NCBI RefSeq assembly: GCF_027943255.1
Contig: NC_072897.1
Span: 38,414,044-38,478,043 of the forward strand
Direction: 5' to 3'
DNA from: Anastrepha obliqua
Lineage: Eukaryota > Arthropoda > Insecta > Diptera > Tephritidae
Length of the DNA: 64,000 nt
Made by a program: the position numbers and the translations under genes. This document shows, in pieces, positions 11,730 through 22,871 of the stretch; position 1 is the first letter of the stretch; the number at the start of each line of letters is the position of its first letter. The notes under the pieces are model-generated. The model made no database searches, had not been told where the DNA came from, and was given only the letters and a program-made list of their open reading frames with translations.

Positions 11730-11759
11730 CCTGGGCAACCATACTAACCTAACCTAACC
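11730..11759 (+). repeat. LOA-1 3' tail, CCTAA units
   Basis: The 3' end reads as about three CCTAA units, the complement of the insect telomeric TTAGG motif. LOA-4 ends in the same kind of tail at 16937-16957. Confidence 0.8.
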
Positions 11760-11768
11760 TAGAGTTGA

Positions 11769-12810
11769 TTATTGAATTGAATCTTTATATTGCCATTAAT
11801 TAGTTTTTTGATAGGTTCTAGTTTTGTTTTTTCTTGTTGGAGAATGTTAGCAGGGATGTAAATATATTTGTAGACGGTTGTGTTTTTTGATGTTAGTAAG
11901 AATTTTACTTTTTTCTTTCAGTAGTCTCTTTACGATAGGTAGGGTCACAAGAGTATTGGTAGGATTTTTTGCTTTACTTTTGGTACATTTTTTTCTGCAG
12001 CTGCTAAAATAATTTTATTTATGTAGCTTAAGCAAGTGAAGATCAATTTCTGAATTAGTTTCTATTGTTTGGGGTCAAAATCTCTTTCTGAAGTTGTGTG
12101 TTCAAGGTGTTTCAAAATTTTTTCCATGTAATTTTTTTATAGTCCAATGTTCTTTGGATTGGATTGCCTGCCAAGTTAAGATAGAATGTGCCATCCCTAC
12201 GGGTAGCGTTGATTTCGATAGCGTAATGGTCGCTATTATAGTCGATGCATTTTAAACAGTTAATTGTATCATTGACCTTTATAATATCTATTCTATGCTC
12301 AGCTATGCAAATTTCTAGGAAGGATTGGGTCCTTTCATAAGATGAGGTTATGGGGGATTACATATTACATCTAAATTCTATTGCATTTGAAGTAAGGCCA
12401 TCTTTTAAAGCGTTGCCTTTAGTATTGTTTTGCGTGGTTCCCAGTACGAGTGTTTACTATTAAGGTCGCTTACTAATATGTAGTAATGATTTGGGTTTTG
12501 AAGGTGGAGAGCTTCAAATATTGCATTGAGTTCTGATTAGAATGCATAGTTGTTGTTGCCTAATGGATAATAAGCTGCAATTGGATACATGTCTATTATT
12601 CGGTGGCATATGCATTTTAATTATACAAGCTTCTAAATAAGAAAGGGAATCTACTCTATAATTAAAAACTTTGGCAACTTTCATATTTTCTTTAATTAAA
12701 ATGGCAGTTCCTCCACCTGTCGTTCTTCTAGATCTATCTCTCCTTATTAAATTATATGCATTAAATTTTAGCTTGCGCTTTGCTTTTAGTTTGGTTTCGT
12801 TCGGCAAATC
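11769..12810 (-). pseudogene. JOC-A ORF2 5' part: endonuclease
   Basis: The clearest piece is 12807-12514 on the minus strand. It starts ETKLKAKRKLKFNAYNLIRR and has DRSRRTTGGGTAILIK, the characteristic N-terminal half of Jockey-type endonucleases. From 12510 down to 11769 the same element continues with many stops and frame changes. The next part of the gene lies beyond LOA-1, at 5147. Confidence 0.65.
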
Positions 12811-12995
12811 TATGTCTGGATTGTTATCTGTTAAGAACTTACATAATTCTCTTTATATTAATGATCGAGTTAACATTAATGGAAAGTATTTTTAAATGAG
12901 ATTGCGAATTCGTACTGAGTCTACTAGATTACATATTGCATCGATTCGTGCAGTTTGTATTTCGAGCTACTTCTGAAGAGCCATAATTTGTCTAA

Positions 12996-14015
12996 TTAGA
13001 GATAGCATTGTATTATTGTATTTAATTCTGACAGTATTAAATTTTGATTGATGGTAGGTCTATTTGCCCCAATATCTTCTTTAGTTGCGTCGGCATAGCT
13101 AAAATTAGGGCTGTGTTTCAGTTTCCTGAATCTAATTTTCTGCTGCAGTTCTTTGTATCTATTGTAAGATGCTGGGTGTCCAAACTTCTTGCATGAGGCA
13201 CAGTCCACATTTTCCCTCTCCTTCAAGGCTCCGCTTAAGAAAGAGCTGTCTTCGGTCTTATGTGTTTTGCTATATTTGACACATCTTGGTGGTAGGTTAC
13301 AATTAGCTGCGCTATAGAAGAAGCTTTGGCAATTCCTGCATTGAGTTATCTCAGGCCTACGTAAGTGTTCCCATTTGATGCAGTGGTATAAAAAGGTTTT
13401 AATTGGTTTCAATTCGTTAACATTGCATTCTGCACTTATTTGAACCATAAAAATTGGTAGTTTTATTTTTTGTTGTGTTGACTTTTTAGTAGTGAGTTGT
13501 GTTACTTTAAGGATTTCAAGGTTATGGTTTTGATAGTTGCAAAGGTCACTCAAAATGCCTTTGGTGTCGGTGTTACTGTTTAGCTCTTTCATTAATATGA
13601 TTTTTGCTTTCAAACATTTAAGCGTATATGAATAGAATTTGACTTTAGATTTTTCTTAGTATCCTCTAACTCTTTTATAGTCGGCGATGTTTTTTAGGTA
13701 AATTGGTAATTTGTTTTGTTTATATTCTTTTATTGTGAATTGTGTTATCATCAAACAATCTTTTATTAGTTCTATAATATGTTTCGATTCTATTTCAAAT
13801 GTATTTATAGGGGGATACTGTTTACTATTATTTTTGTGTTTAACATTTGTGGTTGTTTTTGTTTCACTGTCATTGTTTACATTAGTAGAGGCGACTGGAT
13901 TTGCACTTGTTGGTGTATCGGTGATATTATTTGTTGTATTACCAGTTTTTATTTGTTCACTTATTTCAACGCTTAGTTTGTAGGTATGCAAGTACTGCTC
14001 AAATTTTTCTATCAC
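12996..14015 (-). pseudogene. JOC-A ORF1, gag-like with CCHC knuckles
   Basis: One frame from 14015 to 12996 is broken only by a TAA near 13656. The N-terminal part is T/N-rich low complexity. The centre has LKPIKTFLYHCIKWEHL, typical of Jockey-clade gag. A cysteine region follows: CRNCQSFFYSAANC, then RCVKYSKTHK, then CASCKKFGHPASY. In the first the histidine of CX2CX4HX4C is tyrosine, and later knuckles also lack ligands, so RNA binding by these knuckles is doubtful. The family role is nucleic-acid chaperone in the element RNP. Confidence 0.75.
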
Positions 14016-14419
14016 TTTATAACACTCCTCTAGTTCATTATGTAGAACAGCATAGTAATTGTTTTAGCTATGTTTTGACATTCTGTCCTCTATCACGTTG
14101 TCATTTATTCTTTTTCTATTTAAGACAGAGTTGCAGAGTTCTTAACATTTTTAAATGCAAGTTCAAGCGCATTGCGCTCACATATCATTTAAGAAACCAC
14201 TTAGGAATGGTTTTAGTCCACATCTAGCATTTCCGAAAATAAATTAATCGAATTAATCTTATGCTTAGGAATTCGCACGGGCTAATTGAATATTTTTCTC
14301 AGCAGTACGAGTTGATCGCATTTGGCAAAAAAAAAAAACCGAATTGAAACAGATTGTTGTTATTAGTTCTATCCACCTTGATTAGTTCTATCCATATTAG
14401 TCCACCTAGCATCAGCTTG

Positions 14420-15976
14420 CTGCCTAATCCCTAATTTTGGGCAGTAAATTCCGGCTCCCACTCCATCTAAAGTTTTGGAGCCGTCTGTGTATATGTAAAA
14501 AGTCCTACGGGCAGGCTTCATACTTTTGTGCCATCCTTCCTGTCCAATTGTAGTATGAAACCTTCTCTCCTAATTAAAGCGCGGAGTCATGTAGTCTGCG
14601 GAACCTGTACTTCTCTTTTGTATTAAGCTATGACCGATGGTTCTGTTAGTAAATACTTCAGCAGTCACTAACCTTCCCGAGGATTTTCATGCAAGATTTC
14701 ACCCATAAGGTCAATAGGTGGTGTGCTAGGTATTATTTCTAGCGGCCCCGTAGGACTGCTTTTCATTGTTCCTGTTATGGACAGGGTGGCGAGTCTCTGA
14801 ACCCTTTCCAAGGGCATTAAATATGTAAATTTTCTTGTTGCAGTCCACTATACCAGGGCCCCGTACAGCAATATTTGTCTGACAATTGCCATGTAGCCCC
14901 AATGCGTCAGTGAGGGTGATAGACCTCAAGTAACGCTCAGCATTCTTTTGCATGCATACTGGCTCTTTTCGCCCTTTCTTCAACATTGTGCTTTTTCAGT
15001 AATTTACCATCCAGTATTGTTTCAAAGTAAATACTTTGCAAGGTCTTTGAGATGTAATTCGTTGTTGCCTAGCTTCGGAAGTTTCCACGCTGGGACCTTA
15101 TACTTCCTAGGAAAAGGCATGCCCGTCTTTTCCGCGTTTATCCATAGATCTGCGCGAGATGTCCATTAATAAACAGTTTTTAGAGTGTTTTTCATCGTGT
15201 CACTGATGGTGCCCAGATACTTTCCCGTAACTACCATAACTATATCATCTGCATATCCCACTTGTTTTGGTACCCCTCTATCGAATTTCTTAAGCCGTTC
15301 ATTTGCTACAAGTAACCATAATGACGGCGATAGAATCTCCCGTTGCGGAGTACCTTGGCATGCATATTTGGTAACACTTATATTGTTCCATTCCGCTCTT
15401 ATCTTCCTGCATGCTAGTAGCTGCTTTATCCATAGCCAAAGAGCGGGTTGAACATTAAATGACTCTATACTGCCTGAAATAGCATCTTTCTTCATATTAT
15501 TGCAGGCTCTTGAAATATCGAGAAATACCCTTACAGCATACTGTATTATATTCTAATACCTTTTCTATATTCAGTACGATCGAGTGAAGAACAGTCTCGG
15601 TAAATCTGCTTTTAGTGTAAGCGTGTTGGGCCTTGGATAACTTGGGCCTTTGGATAATTCTGGAGCAATTGCGTCTCCAATGTCTCGTCTATAATTTTCT
15701 CTAACGTTTTCAGGAGAAATGAAAATACTCTAATGGGCCTGTATTCCTTCGAGTATAGAGAGCTGCTTTTTCCTGCTTTTAGAATGAACACAAACCATCG
15801 CTTATCTCTACGAAACAGAAATATAGTTAAACTCCTATGAATATTGTTCTTAACTATGGTACCACTAGATGGCTTAACTTCTGGAGCATGGCTGGGGAAA
15901 TTCCATCTAGTCCTAAAGATTTAAAAGGGTAAAAGCTTTATATTAGCAATTCAATTTTATTGGTCGTAATTAAATT
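14420..15976 (-). pseudogene. LOA-3 ORF2: RT and start of RNase H, decayed
   Basis: From right to left: the pre-RT block SFYPFKSLGLDGIS near 15940, the RT palm with CQGTPQREILSPSLWLLVAN, and an intact catalytic box YADDIVMVVTGKYLG (15495-15166). A decayed thumb follows (14986-14726). An RNase H start, IYTDGSKTLDGVGAGIYC, lies near 14500-14440. Stops and frame changes are frequent. The downstream RNase H and C-terminus are absent. Confidence 0.75.
15968..15976. repeat. Target-site duplication of RTE-b, left copy
   Basis: AATTAAATT recurs at 21938-21946, just after the RTE (AAG)n tail. Removing the interval restores the LOA-3 coding path. Confidence 0.8.
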
Positions 15977-16134
15977 TTAAGATACCCGATACCCCAATCG
16001 TTGACGACGGAATTGTCGTTCCGCTATCCGACCATGACGAGGTCATAATAGCGATAACGCGGCTAAAGAACAACAAAGCCGCGTGCGCCGATGGACTACC
16101 GTCTGAGCTATTCAAACATGGCCATCATCATGCC

Positions 16135-16344
16135 AATATATATATATAATTGGCGCGTACACCCATTTTGGGTGTTTGGACGAGCTCCTCTTCGTAGCCG
16201 ACTCCGAACGGCACATATTTTCTAGGAGGAGCTTTTTCATGGCAGAAATACACTCGGAGGTTTGCCATTGCCTGCCGAGGGGCGACCGCTATTAGAAATA
16301 TGTAGTTGGTAGTCACACACCAACGCATTCGGCTACGGCGGCCG
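16135..16344 (-). mobile_element. tRNA-derived SINE with full 3' end, internal deletion
   Basis: This 210-bp minus-strand insertion is flanked by a 10-bp duplication TCATCATGCC (16125-16134 and 16345-16354). Its 5' head (GGCCGCCGTAGCCGAATGCG) and body match the SINE at 26298-26535. It keeps the tRNA-like A-box region but has lost the B-box segment. Its 3' end reads TACGCGCCAATTA then (TA)n. The last 11 bases before the tail equal the RTE LINE 3' end. Confidence 0.9.
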
Positions 16345-16923
16345 TCATCATGCCTACCGCTTGGAATTTAAATTTACTCTGCCCAATCCATAAGAAGGGC
16401 GATCCTGCAATTTGTGCCAATTACCGCGGGATTAGTCTTCTAAACATCGCCTAAAAGGTTATAGCGAGCGTATTGTGTGAAAGGCTGAAGCCCACCATCA
16501 ACGAACTGATTGGACCTTATCAGTGTGGGTTTAGACCTAGAAAGTCCACCATCGAACAGATATTCACAATTCGCCAAGTATTGGAAAGCATTTATGAAAG
16601 GACAATCGACACACACCATATTTTCGTCGACTTCAAAGCTGCATTCGACAGTACGAAGAGAGCTACCTGTATGCCGCGATGTCTGAAAGGCAAAAGAATG
16701 GGTCTGGTGGTGAACGAGAGCAAAACAAAGTACCTCCTGGCATAAATTATACAGTCGGTGCAATCACGTATCGGCACCCACGTTGAAAGTTGTGAAAGAC
16801 TTCGTTTAACAATCGTTCGATAGCCATTTTAGTCTGGAAATCCAACGTAGAATCTCTGTTGCCAACAAGTGCTACTTTGGACTAAGTAGGCAACTGAGTA
16901 GTAAAGACCTCTCTCGACGAACA

Positions 16924-16936
16924 AAACTAACATGAT
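16924..16936. repeat. Target-site duplication of LOA-4, left copy
   Basis: AAACTAACATGAT matches 21575-21587 exactly (13 bp). The target is the RTE-b RT thumb. Confidence 0.95.
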
Positions 16937-17049
16937 TAGGTTAGGTTAAGTTAAGGTGGTAGTCGGTCTGTGCGACCAACTCACTTAGACCTTATAGGTC
17001 CGTTGTGATACCCCTGTGCGGCACGGGAACCCCATTTACCCTCCTTCGT

Positions 17050-19850
17050 GGAACCATTTTGTGGCTGTTATGAAGCGTAGAGTTGATCCTATCCCCACTC
17101 CAGACAGCTCTGTAAGATAATTGAAAAATTATTTACCTAGACAACCTGCTCTGATTTCAGCTAGAGCTGGACAATTGCAAAGGAAGTGCTCAACTGATTC
17201 TTTCTCTACGTCGTCTCTACAACTTCTGCAATATTCATGGGAGAAAACTTCTAGTCTTGAGGAATGCCTGCCAAATAGCCAACGATCGGTTATACAAGCC
17301 ACGACCTTAGAGATATCATCTCTTGAGAGGCTAACAGATTCCCTTGTCCTTTTCTTGGGTATTTACAGCCATAGTAGCCTAGCTGTTACACATGTATCTT
17401 CATCTCTCCATGACCTATTGGATAATGTGTTTTTGATTATTGGTTTACTCATGGCCAAAGGTATTCCAATGGTATTTCTATCACTGTGCAGTTACAGAGC
17501 AATACCTTTCCTGGTTAGCTCATCAGCTTAACAGTTTCCCTCAATATCTCTGTGCCCTGGAACTCAAATAAGGCCGACCTTGAATACGACACTGATATCA
17601 TTTAGGGCTCTCCGGCATTCCTGTGCAACCTTCGATCTTAGTATAGTCGCATTCATTGATTTAATGGGCGCCAGGCTATCTGCGAATATATTTATAGTCG
17701 GTTTTGTTGACTAGAACCTCTGCTTGATAGACACTACCTTCGAAAATACTCCATAGCCGACCGCATCGTTCTTCTCTTCTCCATAGCCTTGGTGTCTCTC
17801 ACTCCCTTCTTGACGGTATACTCATCTTGAAGAGCATGTCGAGGGGGAGTCTATGAATAGAGTAGTCTATTTCTTGTTGGTGACTATTCAGAGTGCAAAA
17901 TAGAATCGTGGCTAAACCACCGGTCTTTCCATAGCGCCATACTTTTAACTCTAAGCGACGAGGCGGCGGCCACGTGTTTCCCTACCAAATTTAGTGAAGG
18001 CAAATTGATTAGCACTTCCAGTGCTTTGTTTTGGGGTAGTCCTTAAAGCTCCAGAGATGCATAAAAAAGCTGTTTTTTGAACCTTACTCATAATTTTAGT
18101 GTAACTTGCATTTTGAGCAGATGGCCACCATACAAGTATTCCATATATTAAAATTGGTCTAACTACAGAAGTATAGAGCCAATGTGTAACGCGCCCATTT
18201 TATGCCGACCGCTTTTTTGCAAGCATATAATGCAACGATGGCATTCTACTCTTTCCTCAATATAAGGTTTCCACGTGAGTTTACTGTCTAATATGAGTTC
18301 CAAGTACTTGACATTCTCTTTCAAAGGAATCTCCACACCATTAAAAATTACGGAGAGATTACAGGGAGCGTATGCTTCTTTGCAAAGAGAATTATTTCAG
18401 TTTTTGCGGGGCTTATACCGAGTCCCTAAGTGTGGTCATGATAGAGCGCAGAATATCCATAAGGATGTTAAGATATTTGCCTTTAACGGAAATTGCTAGG
18501 TCACCTGCGTAAGCACTGACGTGGCAACCCCCTCTTTTCAGAATCAACTATAGGGAGTTTACTGCCAAAATCCAAGAGGGGAGAGGACTCTACCTTGCGG
18601 TGTGCCTTTGCAGACCTATCTACTTAGAGTAGTGCTGCCTAATTTAGCCGTTACCTTTCTTTTGACGATTATAGCTTCTATCAGGGCAACAACTTGTGGT
18701 TCAATTCCAAAATCTTCTAAAGAAGAATGTACTATAGCGTTTGAATTTATGTTGTTTAAGGCAATATTCGATGGCAACCAATCAAACTCTTTATCTAATA
18801 AACTTTTTTCCACCAACCCGACGAGCGAGTGTAAGGCGGTTTCTGTAGACTTCCTTTAAGTATAGGCATGTCGCGCTGAGGAGAGCCTATTTAAATGCAC
18901 AACGCCCCACATATATTCGTCCATTATTCTCTCCGGAATCTTGAGAAGAAAAGACTAATGGGTCTTAAGTCTTTGGGGTTTATGTGTGAGGACTTACCTG
19001 CCTTGGGTATGAAGGAGACGTTTGTCTCCCTAAAGCCTACGGAATGTGGTCTATTCTAAGACAACTTTTAATGATAATTTTGATAAACGGTGAGATTTTA
19101 TTCCGTGATTGCTACAGTTCAGCAAGATAGGCACCGTCTAGTCCTGGTGATCTATGTATAAGGGCCAGAAGGGTTAATATCCTACTCAATCTTTGCATTT
19201 GTAACTAAGAGACTTTCTGGGTTGGATTTCCTTTCATTATTAGCGGAATCGTTTTGTTCCACCGGCTTGTTTCCTGGGAAGTATTTGTCTAGGAGCAGAC
19301 CTAATGTTTCCTCAGTTGACGTAGTCCATGTATTCCCTTGACCCTGTAGATAGCCTACGCTGCATAGCGTCTTTGAAAGATTTTTTCTTTATCTGGCCGC
19401 TTCTGAAGTTTCTTCAATTCCTTTGCAATAATTTTGCCAAGATTCACGCTGTGCAGTTCTGACTGCTTTTTTATAATTTTTAAATTCAACCTTATAGGGT
19501 TGACAGTCCTCTGCCAGTTTTTCCAGCTCTCCCCATGTAGTGTGGTCTTTGGGGACTCTCTTTGGCAGTAAAGCTTTTAATTTTTTATTGTAAACTCAAC
19601 AGTCAGTTTTCCATATACTTCTAAGCTGACTAGCTTGGGGAGATCTATCGGTTTCAAATCCAATCTACCGATGTTCTCTGAACGCATTTTCATTTGAAAC
19701 TTGGTTTAATGTGGTTAGAAAACATGTCGGAAACCAGGGTGATATCCAGAACTTCCTCTCTGTTCATAGTAACAAAAGTCGGCTCTGAGCTTAAATTCAA
19801 AACACTAATTTTATCTTCTAGAACAAAGTAAGGTAGTGACTCACCTCTAG
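17050..19850 (-). pseudogene. LOA-4 ORF2: linker, RT, RNase H, C-terminus
   Basis: Heavily mutated. Recognisable minus-strand segments include RT fingers/palm pieces (LSRVVLGSTKLSAKVTFKRK-like around 18810-18620), thumb text near 18310-18200, and RNase H text near 17900-17550. The C-terminal motif CRSCRDDVEKESVEHFLCNC lies near 17235-17160. No frame longer than about 80 codons survives, and no intact catalytic box was found. Confidence 0.65.
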
Positions 19851-20418
19851 TGCTAATGTCCCTGCTCATTCACAGGATGTTGTCAGCATTTGCGTCGCAG
19901 GAGACAACCAAGTCTTTGTTTTTCCGGGCTGCCTCTTGCACCAGCGTTCGAACTTCATCCGGTGGGGCATCTCTATCGTAGGCGATGCTTGCCGCCACCA
20001 TGTCACCGCTACTAAGCCGTGGAAGCAAGAAAATTTTTATATTAATTTTTGCAAGGATGCAGCTACGAATCTTACCTGTGTGTTGTACGGCTATTCGTTT
20101 AAATTCCTTCACTCTGAGACCGCAGATTTTATTGCCGTATATCCACGGCTCTTAAATGAGGGCTATGTTAAGACCACCGGCAGCCAAGCGGACAGAAAAG
20201 TGCGCGGACGCAAGTTTAGAGTGGTGGAGATTAGTTTGGATCAGCTTCATGTGATTCGTTTCCACCATCGTGACCTCGACGTCCTCCTCCGAGATCTCTC
20301 CACCCTCGGTGTCAGCGAGGAGACCCTCTTCGTTGAAAAGCGGCCCCACACCGATCAGCTTCCCTGAGACGGTTGAGCATTGGCTGCTGGTCAGCCCTTC
20401 TGCAGTATCGCTGCGCAA
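19850..20418 (-). pseudogene. LOA-4 ORF2 endonuclease
   Basis: Minus-strand frames show MKLIQTNLHHSKLASAHFSV followed by GGLNIALI (20250-20152), the family's nuclease start. After a frameshift, KIRSCILAKINIKIFLLPR and SCDANADNIL (20112-19870) match the middle of the domain. SCDANA corresponds to the GADANA active-site block of LOA-5. Confidence 0.7.
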
Positions 20419-20901
20419 GCCAGCGTTGTCACTCTCCTCACCTGAAACGAAAGCTGCCTCGTTGCTGCGATAGATTCGAATGGTCGCCGACCTGGCTCTT
20501 CTATTCTTCCTACCTTCAAATTATGGGTTGGCAGGTCTCTATTGCATTTGAAGATCTTCATAACTTTATTTGGCTCTGCCGGCTTGGCTGAAATCCAAAC
20601 ACGAACTCGATGTCTGTTTGGAGTTTCATCCTTACTGACCGTTTCGAGTTTGGCTCCCGGCCAAACCTCTCTGGAGGTACATTTCGGCGATAGCCTCCTC
20701 AATCCACCTCTATTTTTTCTTAGGGATGGCTCCTTCCTCTTCTCCCTTGTCGTCGATGGTCAGTATCTCACCGCCGCCCTTTAAAACCTCACTAAAGGCT
20801 AGATGCTTATGGCTACCTACCTTTTGTTTTTTGGCGACCGTTTCTATTGTTTGCTCTGCAGACCGTTGTCTTTTAGGAGTAGCACCCGGCAGTTTTCCCA
20901 A
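20390..20901 (-). pseudogene. LOA-4 ORF1 (basic N-terminus and DUF4780-like part)
   Basis: The upstream piece (20901-20710) has a basic stretch PKRQRSAEQTIETVAKKQK. The downstream piece (20702-20391) reads REVWPGAKLETVSKDETPNR and PEPNKVMKIFKCNRDLPTH-like text. These align with the DUF4780-like region EVWPGANLKLVNKSEIPNQP in LOA-5. Frameshifts separate the parts. Confidence 0.65.
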
Positions 20902-21574
20902 ATCGGATATTACTCACTTGGCCCATTCTAGCGATTCAGCCTGGTCTTCGGTTAGCTGGTCTGTTGCTACCTCTCATAGTCTATATAAAACCCTATTGGC
21001 CGCCTTTTTCTCGTAACATTTCTGCTTGGAGGCATAGACATGTTTAACCGGTCTCCCGTCCAAGCTTGTAATCTGCCTAGAGGTACTAGGCCCTTCTATG
21101 GCAGCCTGCCGGATCAACCTAGATGCAGGTGCCGACCCCCGGCCTCTATAAGAGGTTGAGGTTAGATGGGGATTGTTTGCCCTAAGCAGAGTTCATCCTG
21201 CAGATTCTGCTATCGACCGATTGGAGGCCGGTTTCTCCAAGCCTCCTCGCCCCCCGCTGCCTTCTGCAGTACTCGTGCTGGGACCAGCCCTTTCACTTAA
21301 GCCCTCTCTAACTCTAATGATGGGGGTCTGACCACAATCTTGATCGCAGCTGTGGCAGTGGTCGGAGTCACCTTTGTCAGTTTTCTAAGAGGACCGACCT
21401 CCTTGTAACAAAAATTTTTCTTTTGTTCCAAATTCATTTTTGGTTCCACGAGTGTCGGTCAAGGGAGGTTCACCTGTGCAGAAGTCCATGTGCACAGGTA
21501 AGGCTTAATATAATCCGAGGTCGCCAGGTATCCGGGCACTCCGCACCACGACAAGGTGCCTGCCTTCGCGAAAG

Positions 21575-21937
21575 AAACTAACATGATACAAGGCTTTCAT
21601 CATGCCCGTTCTATCGTTTGGCATAGAAGCTTGGACGATGATAACAACTTATGAGCCGTCCCTTGGTGATGAGCCGTCCCGCCTTCGTTGACAGGGTTAT
21701 GTCGTTCGAATTAATACAAACGCCCCGGCTCTGAAAATATTCGATGCGGTACCAACTGGTGGTAGCAGAGGAAGAGGAAGGCTTCCTCTGCGTTGGAAAG
21801 ATCAGGTGGAGAAGGACCTGGCATCGCTTGGTGTGTTCAACTGGGGCCGGTTAGCACGAGAAGGAAACGACTGGTATGCTTTGGTAAATGCGGCCAAAAT
21901 CGCATAACCGGTTATCACGCCAATTAAGAAGAAGAAG
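21575..21937 (+). pseudogene. RTE-b RT C-terminus and 3' tail
   Basis: The RTE resumes with FIMPVLSFGIEAWTM and then VVRINTNAPALKIFDAVPTG and LRWKDQVEKDLASLGVFNWG, ending at a stop before CGCCAATTA and (AAG)n. About 100 bases around 21655-21685 are rearranged compared with the full copy. Confidence 0.85.
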
Positions 21938-21946
21938 AATTAAATT

Positions 21947-22514
21947 AGCCGGATGTCATACATAATATCCCTTGTTGGTTCGAGATCTATAGTGTCTGTA
22001 CTCGCTGGAAAATATGTACTAACTAGGGGTTCTAGAGAATTTACACTTATAAAATTCATGTACCCTACCCTATGTACTCCTAGCTCCTTGATCCACCAGT
22101 AAGGCTTCACTGGATCTTTTATAAGATTTAACTGGAGTTATTGCGAACCATTTGACATATTTTCAAGTGCAACGTATGACTAGTACTTCTTCTTATATAG
22201 GTACGACTTTGTATTTCTAGGATTCCTGAAAGTGATATTTTTATTTTTTAAGGAGAATATAACCTGAAAACCTATGTATCTGTGTTCAGAAAGCTAAGGT
22301 TTGCTAAGCACTTTCCATGTACCATAATATACTTGTGAAGAATGTTAAATCTGGAATATTCTTTGAAGGGGGTAGAATATATGTTGGTTCCTTACCTCCA
22401 TTAGCTACTTCTACACTACCCCCAGTGCATGCCTCCTTCTGTCGGCTGCTTCTACCAACTGCAGCTCTCTCCTCTTCTTCATGAATCCTGTAGCAAGACC
22501 CAAATAGTAGCGCC
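21947..22514 (-). pseudogene. LOA-3 ORF2 linker between endonuclease and RT, decayed
   Basis: Minus-strand text near 22110-21950 (DPVKPYWWIKELGVHRVG, then FISVNSLEPLVSTYFPA) fits the pre-RT region of LOA elements and connects to 15976. The rest up to 22514 shows no clear motif and is assumed to belong to the same element. Confidence 0.5.
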
Positions 22515-22871
22515 TCATTTTTGCAGGCTTTCACCACCACAACATCTTAGTTCGTCTGAGATTATAATCACTACAAGAATGTAATTTTTTTTAGTCAGCA
22601 TCGCTATTCTAACCCTATTCGTTACAATAGGGATATAGGTGTTGTACTTGTTGGACTCTATGCCGGACACTATGTTACCCGATAATATCCATAGTTCCTG
22701 GACTAGAGCCACATCGTAGCCGACTCCCTCTATGTTGATCAGGAGCTCGGTCGAAGCGTTTATACTTTTGTTGAGGTTTATTTGAATGACCTCCAACATT
22801 TGGTTCTGGTACCTCCACGAGAATGGATACTTCTTCCAGTTGCCGGTTTTTCCCCATTCAACATCTTCCAA
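22515..22871 (-). pseudogene. LOA-3 ORF2 endonuclease start
   Basis: A 118-codon frame contains MLEVIQINLNKSINASTELL then VALVQELWILSGNIVSG. The catalytic glutamate in the QE motif is kept. It aligns with LQINLHHSKAASAALILRL and LIQEPW in LOA-5. The frame ends early. Confidence 0.75.

Larger units (their letters stand above)
5157..11759 (+). mobile_element. LOA/I-group LINE (LOA-1), with LOA-2 nested in it
   Basis: This is a nearly complete element. It has a 5' region (5157-5440), ORF1 with a DUF4780-like domain, and ORF2 with endonuclease, RT and RNase H, the last ending at 11580. A short 3' UTR and a tail of three CCTAA-like units follow. It inserted into JOC-A with a 9-bp duplication. LOA-2 inserted into its RT thumb region at 8684-10405. 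The LOA versus related I-group placement is inferred from domain order and RNase H content. Confidence 0.85.
1222..14330 (-). mobile_element. Jockey-type LINE (JOC-A), split by two nested LINEs
   Basis: On the minus strand the order is a gag-like ORF1 (14015-12996), apurinic-type endonuclease (about 12810-11769), reverse transcriptase (5147-4150, then 2345-1713), C-terminus to about 1374, a 3' UTR, and a T-run on the plus strand at 1229-1238 that fits a poly(A) tail. Two later insertions interrupt it: LOA-1 (5157-11759) with a 9-bp target duplication, and LIN-B (about 2350-4130) in the middle of the RT. The outer limits are approximate, because the 5' end and the outer target duplication were not resolved. 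Confidence 0.75.
15985..16936 (+). pseudogene. RTE-b reverse transcriptase fragments
   Basis: Left block: PDTPIVDDGIVVPLSDHDEV and AITRLKNNKAACADGLPSEL. After the [24 protein letters not shown] with a stop, then RLKPTINELIGPYQCGFRP and HIFVDFKAAFDSTKRA, which jumps directly into KRMGLVVNESKTKYLLA. About 300-350 bases covering the catalytic YADD box are deleted at that jump. A second deletion follows near 16780-16810. The copy is clearly dead. Confidence 0.85.
16937..21574 (-). mobile_element. LOA/I-group LINE (LOA-4), near full length, decayed
   Basis: A 4.6-kb minus-strand element bounded by a perfect 13-bp duplication. The 3' tail consists of CCTAA-like units (16937-16957). On the minus strand the order is 5' UTR (21574-21060), ORF1 (about 20901-20390), and ORF2 endonuclease (20418-19850). 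Next come linker (19850-19100), RT (about 19000-18100) and RNase H with C-terminus (about 17950-17050). Its length is close to that of LOA-1 without LOA-2. Confidence 0.9.
15977..21937 (+). mobile_element. RTE LINE (RTE-b), 5'-truncated, holding a SINE and LOA-4
   Basis: Three blocks match the RTE at 27205-30628: 15977-16134, 16345-16936 and 21575-21937. They are in the right order and orientation and end with CGCCAATTA plus (AAG)n. A SINE and a LOA-type LINE separate them, each with its own target duplication. The copy has lost part of its RT by internal deletion. Confidence 0.9.

Noticed and set aside
11730..11768. Telomere or interstitial telomeric repeat
   Set aside because: Only about three CCTAA units, exactly at the 3' end of a LINE with a target duplication, so they are the element tail.
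13711..14227. Hydrophobic plus-strand ORFs
   Set aside because: They are the complement of the A/T-rich JOC-A ORF1. The apparent membrane segments come from reversed Asn/Thr/Lys-rich codons.
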